This document shows, piece by piece, positions 8,146 to 15,495 of a stretch of DNA of 64,000 nucleotides. The DNA is taken from positions 930,001-994,000 of the forward strand of contig NZ_CP033831.1 in assembly GCF_003812745.1 (NCBI RefSeq). The letters are read 5' to 3'. The DNA comes from Serratia sp. FDAARGOS_506. Its GTDB lineage: Bacteria; Pseudomonadota; Gammaproteobacteria; Enterobacterales; Enterobacteriaceae. A program made the translations under genes and the position numbers. Under the pieces are notes generated by a model, which saw only the letters and a list, made by a program, of their open reading frames with translations, did no database searches and was not told the DNA's origin. The first letter of the stretch is position 1; each line of letters opens with the position of its first letter.

Positions 8146-9260
8146 GCTTGTTTCTCCGTAAACAGGTTTTTGATACAGGTAAAGACGGCCATCAGCTGTT
8201 GCTCGTCGACGCTGCGTACGTCGACCTCAATCTTGCCCTCGTTGGCCTTGTAGCCGCGGAAATAGATGGCGATATCGCCGGTTTTCAGCGCCTGGACGAT
8301 GTCATAGGTCGACCGCCCCAGCACCGCCTCGTCGAAGGTGATCTCGGCGCGGGCGATATCGCGGCCGGCGCTGTCCCAGACAGTCTTGGCGCTGACGCCG
8401 GTCAGGGTGTTGAGGCTGTCGAGGAACGGCGTCATCCGCTCCACCATCTGTTGCCCGGTGGTTTTCTCAAGCGTCAGATAGCTTTCAATCGCCTGCGTCA
8501 GGCCGAGAATGCCCTCTTTGCCGACCTTCATCGCCCGGCCGATGCCGCCGGACTGCAGCTTCACCCACTCGACGTACTGTTTCTTGCCGACAACCAGGCC
8601 GCTGGTCGGCCCCTCGATGGCTTTGGCGCCGCTGTAGATCACCAGATCGGCCCCCATCTGGTAGTAACACATCAGATCTTCTTCCGCCGCGGCGTCGACG
8701 ATCAGCGGCAGGTTATGCTTGCGTGCCACTACCGCCGCCTGTTCGACGGACAAAATGCTTTTCTGCACGCAGTGGTGCGATTTGACGTACAGGATCGCAG
8801 CCGTCTGCGGCGTGATGCAGGCTTCAATCTGCTCCGGCGAACATTCGTTGGCGTAGCCGGCCTCCACCACCTTGCCGCCGCCCAGCGCCACCATGGTGTC
8901 CACCGGCGCGCCGAAGTTGACGTTGTGACCGCGCGGCAACACGATCTCGCGCGGCACGGCGATCGGCGCCGAGTGCAGGTTCACCAGCAGATTGGCGTTA
9001 TCTTTGACGATCGCTGCCGCCACCGACTGGGCGATGCCCGCCGAGGCGCAGGAAACGATCACCGCGTCCTCCACGTTGAGCAGATCGGCGATGTAGGCAC
9101 CGGTCTTGTTGACCAGATCCTTGATTTCGAAATAGTGATTCAGACCGTAGTCAACGGCGTCAATCACGTCCTGGCGCGGCGTGGAAACGCCGAGAATGGT
9201 CATGCGGCCGGAGGTGTTGATCACCTGCTTCAAACCGTATTTTTCATAAATCGAAGACAT
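8142..9260 (-). CDS. dgaE: D-glucosaminate-6-phosphate ammonia lyase, DgaE family (PLP enzyme)
   Basis: A 372-residue PLP enzyme of the SelA-related fold. Lys213 in YSGAKAIEGP is the expected PLP lysine, and IVDAAAEED supplies the cofactor-ring aspartate. DgaE removes ammonia from 2-amino-2-deoxygluconate 6-phosphate to give KDGP, the DgaF substrate. It overlaps the amidohydrolase upstream by 17 bp and dgaF downstream by 4 bp, so the three are one translational unit. Because the known substrate is phosphorylated and no kinase is encoded nearby, phosphorylation must happen during uptake or elsewhere. Confidence 0.88.
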   Translation of the reverse strand: MSSIYEKYGLKQVINTSGRMTILGVSTPRQDVIDAVDYGLNHYFEIKDLVNKTGAYIADLLNVEDAVIVSCASAGIAQSVAAAIVKDNANLLVNLHSAPIAVPREIVLPRGHNVNFGAPVDTMVALGGGKVVEAGYANECSPEQIEACITPQTAAILYVKSHHCVQKSILSVEQAAVVARKHNLPLIVDAAAEEDLMCYYQMGADLVIYSGAKAIEGPTSGLVVGKKQYVEWVKLQSGGIGRAMKVGKEGILGLTQAIESYLTLEKTTGQQMVERMTPFLDSLNTLTGVSAKTVWDSAGRDIARAEITFDEAVLGRSTYDIVQALKTGDIAIYFRGYKANEGKIEVDVRSVDEQQLMAVFTCIKNLFTEKQA

Positions 9261-10383
9261 GGGCTGCCTCCCCTTGTTCGGTTAATAGGATTTCCCCGGC
9301 CACCACCGCGGCCAGCGGCACCAACAGCTGTTCGCCCTCGGCGGTTTGCCCTTCGGCGTCGGCGAACACCTGCGGTTCGCGGCGCAGTTCAAACAGCGTG
9401 AAATCGGCGTCATAGCCCGGCTCCAACCGCCCTTTGCCGCTCAGCTGCAGCGCCGACGCGGCGTTCTCCGTCACGCAGGCGATCACCTGCGGCAGCGTCA
9501 GGCCGACGCTGAAGAATTTGGACATCACCGTCGCCAGGCTGTGCACCGGCCCGTTCATGCGGTTGCGGCAGTAAATATCGGAGCTGATGGTGTGCGGCAA
9601 AATGCCCAGCTTGATCGCCTGGCGTGCCACCTCGAAGCTGAAGCTGGCGGTGCCGTGCCCCACGTCGAGCAACACGCCGCGCCGCAGCGCGCGCTGGATC
9701 GACTCGCGCAGCGTGCCTGCCGGCGTCAGAATGCGGTTCGGTTTGCCGTTGTAGCAGTGGGTGATGATATCGCCACGGGTCAGCAGATCGGCGATCTCGT
9801 CCAGATCCGGCGGGTTGTTGCCGATATGCACCATCAGCGGCAGCTGGCGGTTTTCCCGCTGGATCTCTTTGGCCAACACCAGCGGCCGGGTGCCGTTCTT
9901 GCCCACCACGCTGCTGCTCATGCGCGCCTTGATGCCGATGATGAAGCCAGGGTGGTTGGCGATGGCCTGGCCGGCCTCGCGCTTGTCGATGTCCGTCAAC
10001 TCCGCCAGCTCGTTCTGCCGCAGCAGGCCGATGCGCGAGATGTTGAGGAAGGCGAACACGTTGGTTTTGGCGCTGCGCGTCAGCTGATAAAAGGCGTCGA
10101 TATCGTCGGCGCCGGTGCTGCCGGCGTCGACCACGCTGGTGACGCCGCTGGCGACGCCGACCCGATCGGGCTCGTCATGGTAAATCGGCGAGTCGGGATA
10201 GCAGTGCACGTGCGCATCGATCCAACCGGCGCTCAGGCGGCAGTTGCCCGCCAGATCCAGTTGGCGAGCGGCGCTGACGTCCGCCGCCAACCGCCCGACC
10301 GAGGCTATTTTGCCGTCTTTGACCGCCAGATCGATCAGCGTGTCGTCCGCCAGTCTGGCGCCTCTGATTACTAAGTCATACAT
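9244..10383 (-). CDS. Amidohydrolase/deacetylase-family metallohydrolase
   Basis: A 379-residue amidohydrolase-superfamily enzyme with the full metal-binding set visible: H58 and H60 in DAHVH, K152 in GIKARMS (carboxylated lysine candidate), H186 in MVHIG, H209 in THCYNG and D269 in SSDIY. Relatives are dihydroorotase-like or deacetylase enzymes whose in vivo substrate is mostly unknown. In this operon a role in removing an N-acyl group from an amino-sugar acid before DgaE is reasonable but unproven. The ORF overlaps dgaE by 17 bp. Confidence 0.85.
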   Translation of the reverse strand: MYDLVIRGARLADDTLIDLAVKDGKIASVGRLAADVSAARQLDLAGNCRLSAGWIDAHVHCYPDSPIYHDEPDRVGVASGVTSVVDAGSTGADDIDAFYQLTRSAKTNVFAFLNISRIGLLRQNELAELTDIDKREAGQAIANHPGFIIGIKARMSSSVVGKNGTRPLVLAKEIQRENRQLPLMVHIGNNPPDLDEIADLLTRGDIITHCYNGKPNRILTPAGTLRESIQRALRRGVLLDVGHGTASFSFEVARQAIKLGILPHTISSDIYCRNRMNGPVHSLATVMSKFFSVGLTLPQVIACVTENAASALQLSGKGRLEPGYDADFTLFELRREPQVFADAEGQTAEGEQLLVPLAAVVAGEILLTEQGEAAHVFDL

Positions 10384-10446
10384 ACCGCATTGCTCCTGTT
10401 AGCCCGGGCGCCGCCGCAGCATCGGACGGCGCCTGGCGCAGGCCTC

Positions 10447-11100
10447 TTAAGAAATGGCTACCGGGAAGATCGCCCCCAGGATCATCGCGCCGAGGATCGC
10501 TCCGCCGGTGATCGGTTTACCCCAGATATAGAACAGCAGCGCGCCGAGCAGCGAGCCGATGCCGATCGGGATCGAGGCGGTCATCGCCGACAGGATGATC
10601 AACGGCCCGAGGAAGCGGCCCGACGAGTTGCCCGCGCCCATCATCACGTCCGCCCCGTAGGTGGAGTTGCTCTGATTGATGGTGAATTTGCGCGCCAGGA
10701 TGATCACGTAACCGATCGCCAGGCCGATGATCAGGCCGGTGGCCAGCGAAGCGGCGAAGTTGGCGACCGGGAACACGATGCCGGCCCCCAGCAGCAGCGC
10801 CGGCACGCCCAGCCCGACGCCGGTCTGGATCGCGCCGCCGATATCCAGGATGCCCACCAGCGAGCCTTCGATGATGCGCGCGAACAGGAAGCTGGCGCCG
10901 AACGCCGCCACTGCACCGTACACGCCGGTGTCCATCCCCGCCCGCAGCATGGAAACGAACGCCACTTCGTTAAAGGCGCCGATGCCGTACAGGTAATACA
11001 TGTGTGTCCCGGCGAACACGCCGGAGGACAGCAGGCCAACAAAAATCGGGAATGACCAGTCGGCGTACCAGAAGCCTTTTTGGGTTTGCTCTTCCATCAT
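10447..11100 (-). CDS. DUF4310-family integral membrane protein, putative transporter subunit
   Basis: A 217-residue, strongly hydrophobic protein with about six membrane segments rich in Gly and Ala, for example FAASLATGLIIGLAIGYVIILA and the C-terminal AILGAMILGAIFPVAIS. It belongs to a family (DUF4310) that I recall only from a conserved cassette with DUF4311, DUF4312, SFCGS protein, PRD protein, DgaE, DgaF and amidohydrolase genes, as in Enterococcus and Salmonella. It lies 8 bp after the DUF4311 gene. The role as half of an uptake system is inferred from context and topology; no biochemical function is known to me. Confidence 0.8.
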   Translation of the reverse strand: MMEEQTQKGFWYADWSFPIFVGLLSSGVFAGTHMYYLYGIGAFNEVAFVSMLRAGMDTGVYGAVAAFGASFLFARIIEGSLVGILDIGGAIQTGVGLGVPALLLGAGIVFPVANFAASLATGLIIGLAIGYVIILARKFTINQSNSTYGADVMMGAGNSSGRFLGPLIILSAMTASIPIGIGSLLGALLFYIWGKPITGGAILGAMILGAIFPVAIS

Positions 11101-11108
11101 CCCGCTCC

Positions 11109-11885
11109 TTATTTACCGCTCAGGGTGTTGTGAATGGCGTCCAGCCAGCCTGGCACGCCGAGGCTGAAGGACTCGAGAACTTTCATGTCGAAGCCGCGGA
11201 AGAAGCCGCTCAGCACGAACAGCAGCACGATCACGGCCATCATGATCTTGGTGATCTTGTTCCAGCCGCTCTCTTCCACCCCTTTGCCGATCAGAATGCC
11301 CAGCACCAGGCCCGGTACGGCGTTGCCCATGATCAGCTGCGCCAGGCCGCCAAAGATGGTGCCCCAGAAGCCGGAACGGCGCCCGGCGTCGATCGCCGCC
11401 AGCCAGAAGATCACCGGCATCACGGTGTTCACCAGCAGGTTGGCCGCCGGCACCAGCACCTTGATCGCGGTGACCTGCAGCGCGGCAGGCACGGCGGAAG
11501 CGGTGGTATTGAGGAACGCCACCACCAGCATGCCGATGATGCCGCAGGCAATAGCCATTTTTTTCGGATCGTGCAGCGTTTGCGCCAGATTGCGATTCTT
11601 GACCATCAGGGCCGCCGCGCCCCAGTGCGGGATGATGCGGTGATCGACGTCCTGCGTGAAGGAGCCCGCCGCCACGGAAGACGCCCAGGCGTTGAAGAAA
11701 AAGCCCAGACCGAATGAGAAGTGGGAAGCCGGATCGCCCTCGCAGGAATTCAGCTCGCCCAGGGTGCGAAACGCCCCCATGCCCTGTGTTGTCGGTGCGT
11801 GGAACATGCGTGCGGCACCGGCCCCTACGCCGACCCCCACCAGCCCACCGATAATAATCGATTTAAATAAGATGATTAAAAACAT
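11109..11885 (-). CDS. DUF4311-family integral membrane protein, putative transporter subunit
   Basis: A 258-residue membrane protein. An N-terminal segment (FLIILFKSIIIGGLVGVGVGAG) is followed by a polar region with ELNSCEGDPASHFSFG and then five or so further segments. The conserved polar residues between helices (CEGD, HWGAAAL, NTTASAV) could form a substrate path. The start ATG 11885 has AAAGGGT upstream. With DUF4310 it would make a two-subunit membrane complex. It is not similar to the EIIC/EIID pair of mannose-type PTS at the level I can judge by eye. Confidence 0.8.
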   Translation of the reverse strand: MFLIILFKSIIIGGLVGVGVGAGAARMFHAPTTQGMGAFRTLGELNSCEGDPASHFSFGLGFFFNAWASSVAAGSFTQDVDHRIIPHWGAAALMVKNRNLAQTLHDPKKMAIACGIIGMLVVAFLNTTASAVPAALQVTAIKVLVPAANLLVNTVMPVIFWLAAIDAGRRSGFWGTIFGGLAQLIMGNAVPGLVLGILIGKGVEESGWNKITKIMMAVIVLLFVLSGFFRGFDMKVLESFSLGVPGWLDAIHNTLSGK

Positions 11886-11915
11886 CAGTATACCCTTTCA
11901 TTTATGCTAACGTTT

Positions 11916-12212
11916 TTATTTCGTGACGAAGACAACCTTCTCGGTATTGATAATGGTTACGTTCACGGTTATTTCCAGAGAAACGGCATAGCTCTTTCTT
12001 TCACGCGGCAAAAAGAAGAAAAGAAATTTCTCTTTAGTTATTTTCTCTTCCGCTTTCACTACGTTGACGTCCTGCGGCTCGATACGCAGCAGAATATTAT
12101 TGGTGGACTTTAATACCGCGCCCTGCACATTAGCCAAGGCGGAAGCAAAAGCTTTCGCTTTGCTGTCGCCTTTACCCTCCACCTTTACCGATGTGGTATA
12201 TTGCTCTTTCAT
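11916..12212 (-). CDS. DUF4312-family small protein
   Basis: A 98-residue mainly hydrophilic protein. The N-terminal half (SVKVEGKGDSKAKAFASALA) reads like an alpha/beta domain, and the C-terminal half is rich in beta-branched residues. It is found in the same cassette as DUF4310 and DUF4311 in other bacteria. Its ATG shares a base with the stop of the SFCGS gene (TAATG), which shows tight coupling. It may be a cytosolic component of the transporter. No catalytic motif is recognisable. Confidence 0.75.
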   Translation of the reverse strand: MKEQYTTSVKVEGKGDSKAKAFASALANVQGAVLKSTNNILLRIEPQDVNVVKAEEKITKEKFLFFFLPRERKSYAVSLEITVNVTIINTEKVVFVTK

Positions 12213-12577
12213 TATGGATTGCCATGTTTTTTGACGTAGGCTTCCACCAGTTTCTGGCCCAGCTCTTCTTTATCCATAAAACCGAAGCCCAGCACGTTGT
12301 AGCCTTCGTTAATTGCCGTTACGCCCTCTTCCACCGACCGCATGCCGTATTTAGCCTTGTAGCCGTGTTTGGTTTGCGCGGTAATCGCGCCGGCACCGCC
12401 GCTGCCGCAAAAAGAGATGCCCAGCTGCGCGTTTTCCGCTTTCATGACGTCGCCCAGCTTCATGTCCGCCGCGACGCCGGGGATAACCACCGCTTTTCCG
12501 CCTGCGCTTTCAACGCCTTGGCCAACTTTTTGCCCTTTGCCCAAACGATCGCCGATCACTACGGTAATTTGACCCAT
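12212..12577 (-). CDS. SFCGS-family glycine-rich protein, EIIB-like candidate
   Basis: A 121-residue alpha/beta protein. It opens with ITVVIGDRLGKGQKVGQGVE and carries the family signature GISFCGSGGAGAIT with Cys57 in a glycine-rich loop. A single invariant cysteine after a beta strand recalls the phosphocysteine loop of PTS EIIB proteins. If real, this would explain how the 6-phosphorylated substrate of DgaE arises. This is inference; the family has no proven function that I know of. The gene follows the PRD gene after a 36-bp gap and couples to the DUF4312 gene. Confidence 0.78.
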   Translation of the reverse strand: MGQITVVIGDRLGKGQKVGQGVESAGGKAVVIPGVAADMKLGDVMKAENAQLGISFCGSGGAGAITAQTKHGYKAKYGMRSVEEGVTAINEGYNVLGFGFMDKEELGQKLVEAYVKKHGNP

Positions 12578-12613
12578 GGTATATTCTCCTGATTGAAATC
12601 GATGCGTTAACCG

Positions 12614-12961
12614 CTATGCGTTATTATCTTTCGCCACTTCGAAGTGCACTGACAGCAAATAAGCTTCTTCGATAGGCAATGTGCCAAACTGATTCACCAC
12701 GCGCTCCGCCATTTGCATGGATTCGGCAGAGATTTCGTCGAACAACGATTTATCCACCTCCGGCAACGGCTCACCGGTTATTGAACGCAGCACCATGGCG
12801 CGAATATGCGATTCCAGCATCTGTTGCTGCACCGCATTGGTATAAATATTTTCAGCATTCAGCATCGCGGTAATATCCGCCAACACCCGAGCGGTGATCG
12901 CTCCGGCTTCGCTGACATCGGATTGTTCAATTTCTTTTATCGAAGCAGATCCATCATTCAC
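12614..12961 (-). CDS. Single-PRD-domain small protein
   Basis: A 115-residue helical protein that corresponds to one PTS regulation domain with no DNA- or RNA-binding part. His52 (ESHIRAM) and His106 (LSVHFEVA) sit where PRDs are phosphorylated. It is the first gene of the minus-strand locus, as in related cassettes. It could sense the phosphorylation state of the uptake system and pass it to the multidomain regulator encoded at 4012-5928. The ATG is at 12961; upstream is a 400-bp intergenic region. Confidence 0.75.
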   Translation of the reverse strand: MNDGSASIKEIEQSDVSEAGAITARVLADITAMLNAENIYTNAVQQQMLESHIRAMVLRSITGEPLPEVDKSLFDEISAESMQMAERVVNQFGTLPIEEAYLLSVHFEVAKDNNA

Positions 12962-13080
12962 TTTTCAGTACCCCTAGATCCTACATTAATCAGTAAGCCG
13001 TAAAGCGCATCGCCTGAATAAGCCGCTTTCTGTGATGTCTTTACCCTACCCCCGGCAGGATTTTCTGTGTAGACCGGTTT

Positions 13081-13100
13081 TTTCCAGTTCGAAGTGGAAA
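13081..13100. promoter_or_regulatory. 20-bp near-perfect palindrome, candidate operator of the catabolic locus
   Basis: TTTCCAGTTCGAAGTGGAAA is symmetric at 18 of 20 positions (half-site TTTCCA, centre TTCGAA). It lies about 120 bp upstream of the first gene of the locus, a suitable place for binding of the PTS-controlled activator. Binding is inferred. Confidence 0.5.
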
Positions 13101-13287
13101 TCGAATGACGCGCGGGGATCCATTTCGCAAAACGACACTGCGGCGAAAAAGTCGATGAGATAACAAAAACATAACCGGGCTAACCGTTTCTTTTGCCACG
13201 ATTGACGATAAAAGCCTTCGTGATCGGGATCTCTTTCTTTTCTCGCCCCAACCGCCTACTATCAATGGGACAAATCGACATTACCCA

Positions 13288-13314
13288 CACCCCCGCTCCT
13301 CTGGCGCGGGGGTG
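13288..13314 (+). terminator. Rho-independent terminator-like hairpin in the rnk leader region
   Basis: The stem CACCCCCGC/GCGGGGGTG (13288-13296 with 13306-13314) is followed by a T-rich stretch ending in TTGTTTTT on the plus strand. No plus-strand gene lies upstream, so it would end a short untranslated transcript or attenuate rnk. Confidence 0.6.
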
Positions 13315-13384
13315 TTGCTTTGTGTTGTTTTTCCGAATTTATGGGCGCAAAGACTGGCGCCCTTTGATTTGACTGGAGAGTGGA

Positions 13385-13795
13385 ATGACCAAACCCATCA
13401 TTACTATTAATGAGCTGGATGCGGAACGCCTGGATGCGCTATTGGAACAACCGGCCTTCGCCAACACCGACGTCGCCGCCGCGCTGAACGACGAGTTGGA
13501 TCGCGCGGAAATCCTGCCGCCGGAGAAAATGCCGGCCAACGTGGTGACCATGAACAGCCGCGTGCGTTTTCGCGATCTGCACACCGATGAAGAGCACGTG
13601 CGCACGCTGGTTTACCCGGCATCGCTGAAAGACAGCCACGATCAGCTGTCGGTGATGGCGCCGCTGGGCGCAGCGCTGCTCGGCATGCACGTCGGCAAGC
13701 AGATCTCCTGGCAATTGCCGAACGGTGAAGAAACGCGGATTGAAGTGCTGGAATTGCTGTACCAGCCGGAAGCGGCGGGCGAATACCACCGTTAA
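13385..13795 (+). CDS. rnk: Regulator of nucleoside diphosphate kinase Rnk
   Basis: A 136-residue protein with an N-terminal helical arm ([20 protein letters not shown]) and a GreA/GreB C-terminal-like domain ending in [25 protein letters not shown]. Rnk binds RNA polymerase and influences nucleoside diphosphate kinase and nucleotide pools; unlike Gre factors its short arm lacks cleavage activity. The start at ATG 13385 has GGAGAG upstream. A terminator at 13805-13825 follows. Confidence 0.93.
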   Translation: MTKPIITINELDAERLDALLEQPAFANTDVAAALNDELDRAEILPPEKMPANVVTMNSRVRFRDLHTDEEHVRTLVYPASLKDSHDQLSVMAPLGAALLGMHVGKQISWQLPNGEETRIEVLELLYQPEAAGEYHR

Positions 13796-13804
13796 GCGGT
13801 TTTC

Positions 13805-13830
13805 AGGGCGGCATCCGGCCGCCCTTTCTG
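13805..13830 (+). terminator. Terminator after rnk (convergent with permease gene)
   Basis: Stem AGGGCGGC/GCCGCCCT with loop ATCCG and TTTCTGT after it. It lies between the convergent rnk and permease genes and may serve both. Confidence 0.75.
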
Positions 13831-13832
13831 TC

Positions 13833-14621
13833 TCAAATACAGATAGCGATCAGCACGGCGATCAGCAACAGCACGTAGATTTTGGCATGCAGCGCATCGC
13901 TCACCTTTGGCAAACAACGCCTGGCAAACACGATCCCCGCAATCCCCGCGACCACCAGCAACCCCAGAATGTTCAGATTGACGTAGCCCAAATACTGCGG
14001 CCCGCTCATTTCGCGCCACCCCAACACGATATACATCAGCGCCCCGATCACCGCCACCGGGATCGACAGCGGGTTGGCGGCGCTGACGCAATATTTCATG
14101 TCGTAGCCATGGCGGCGCAGCAGCGGCACGGTCATCACGCTGCCGCCCACCCCCAGCAGGGTGGCGATGCCGCCGATCAGCGGCCCGCCGCCCCACAGCG
14201 TGACGGGGGACAGTTCGGCGCGCGCCGGTTTGATCAGGAAACCCCGGCGGAACAGGCAGTCAGCGATGGTCACCGCCATATAAACCACAAACAGCCCGCG
14301 GATCACGCCGTCCGCCAACAGCGAGGAAGCGAACGCGCCCAGCGCTGCGCCGATGCCGATAAAAAAGATTAGCGGCACGATGGTTTCTCGCAGCAGGTTA
14401 CCGCTGCGCCAATTGGTCAGCGTCGCGTAACTCGCATTGAGGATCATCACCGCCGTCGAGGTCGCCACCGCAATATGCATCGCCTGGCCGGGCTGCTCGC
14501 CCGACGCGGAGATCAGGTGATAGACGAAAGGCACCACCACAAAGCCGCCGCCGAAGCCGAACAGAATGGTAGTGATGCCGGTCAGAAAACCGGCACCCAG
14601 CACAATTAACGTCTCAATCAT
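13833..14621 (-). CDS. TauE/SafE-family membrane permease (sulfite/organosulfonate exporter type)
   Basis: A 262-residue protein with about eight membrane segments. It has the two-repeat pattern of the family: GFLTGITTILFGFGGGFVVVP at the N-terminus and GGIATLLGVGGSVMTVPLL in the second half. Family members export sulfite, sulfoacetate or related small anions. The start is put at ATG 14621 (MIETLIVLGAG), since an upstream in-frame start at 14744 would add 41 residues of no membrane character. It overlaps the end of the formyltransferase gene by eight bases, so it probably exports the product of that unit. Confidence 0.85.
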   Translation of the reverse strand: MIETLIVLGAGFLTGITTILFGFGGGFVVVPFVYHLISASGEQPGQAMHIAVATSTAVMILNASYATLTNWRSGNLLRETIVPLIFFIGIGAALGAFASSLLADGVIRGLFVVYMAVTIADCLFRRGFLIKPARAELSPVTLWGGGPLIGGIATLLGVGGSVMTVPLLRRHGYDMKYCVSAANPLSIPVAVIGALMYIVLGWREMSGPQYLGYVNLNILGLLVVAGIAGIVFARRCLPKVSDALHAKIYVLLLIAVLIAICI

Positions 14622-15495
14622 GACCGTGCGCCCGCACGAAGTCGTCAAACCCGGCACAGAACTGCCCCGCCAGCGAGTGGAAGCGATCGCCGACGAACAG
14701 CTCCAGATACTGTTCGCGCACGGCGTCATGGTCCACCAGTTCAATGCCCGCCTGTTCCGCCCGTGCCAGCGTCTGCGCGTCCGGGAAGCCCCAATAGCGC
14801 GAATCGCCCTGCTTTTCCGCCGCTATCGCTTCGCTGCGCTCTGCCCGCATCAGCTGACGCGCCAGGAAAGCGCCGCTCTGTACGCCCAACAGCATCATAT
14901 TTTCCAGGAACGACAGATCGTGACGCAACTCGGCGGACAGACGGGCGATCACCGGGCCGGCGTCCCAGTGCTCATCCATTTCATGCAGCGTCACCGCACA
15001 GTCCCTGTCACCGTTCATCATCGCGCGGAACAGTGTCATCACCCCGCGATAACGCGGTAAATCCCCCGGATGCAGGTTCCACAGCAGCTTGCCGCGTCGG
15101 CTGAAGGCGCGCACATAGTCGGCGGAGAATTTCTGATAACAGCGCAGGGAGATTACCCCATCCATATGCTCCAGACTGCTGATAAACGCGGCGTCATTGA
15201 TATCGAGAACACGATGCGCTTTAACCCCGGCGGCGGCCAAGAACAGGGCCGGCGGCTGATAGGCGCCCTCGCAGGCGGCGGCGTTGCGGCCTACGAACGG
15301 GAACACGAAATCGTTCAGCACTTCGCGCTCATACAGCCCCAGGCGGCGAACCGCCGGCTCCTGCGTGCGCCCGGCGCTTTTCGCCAGGGGGAAATACACC
15401 GTAAAGGCACACTCGTCCTTCAGAGCGGCGATCAGATCCTGACACACCAGCCAGGAGAAAATGTCGTTGCCGACAAAGAGCGCTACGTTTTTCAT
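14614..15495 (-). CDS. Formyltransferase-family protein (formyl-THF dependent type)
   Basis: A 293-residue protein with the formyltransferase core: NLHPGDLPRYRG (Asn140, His142) and EHWDAGPVI (Asp178), the Asn-His-Asp triad of Fmt, ArnA and GART enzymes. The N-terminal Rossmann part begins MKNVALFVGNDIFSWLV. It would transfer a formyl group from 10-formyltetrahydrofolate to an amine. Overlap of four bases with the FAD protein upstream and eight bases with the permease downstream shows a tight operon. The acceptor is unknown. It is not Fmt itself, because the rest of the sequence and context differ. Confidence 0.85.
   Translation of the reverse strand: MKNVALFVGNDIFSWLVCQDLIAALKDECAFTVYFPLAKSAGRTQEPAVRRLGLYEREVLNDFVFPFVGRNAAACEGAYQPPALFLAAAGVKAHRVLDINDAAFISSLEHMDGVISLRCYQKFSADYVRAFSRRGKLLWNLHPGDLPRYRGVMTLFRAMMNGDRDCAVTLHEMDEHWDAGPVIARLSAELRHDLSFLENMMLLGVQSGAFLARQLMRAERSEAIAAEKQGDSRYWGFPDAQTLARAEQAGIELVDHDAVREQYLELFVGDRFHSLAGQFCAGFDDFVRAHGHD

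Larger units (their letters stand above)
12962..13384. other. Intergenic region between catabolic locus and rnk
   Basis: This 423-bp region between divergent genes has no convincing ORF. It holds the 20-bp near-palindrome at 13081-13100, the terminator-like hairpin at 13288-13314, a TTGACG (13202-13207) and a TACTAT (13257-13262) on the plus strand. No sigma-54 (-24/-12) promoter was found in either direction. The promoter of the ten-gene minus-strand locus must lie here but could not be assigned. Confidence 0.6.

Noticed and set aside
12962-13384. Sigma-54 promoter for the catabolic locus (dga genes in Salmonella are RpoN-dependent)
   Set aside because: No GG-N10-GC type -24/-12 element was found by eye, and the regulator in the locus has no visible AAA+ sigma-54 domain.
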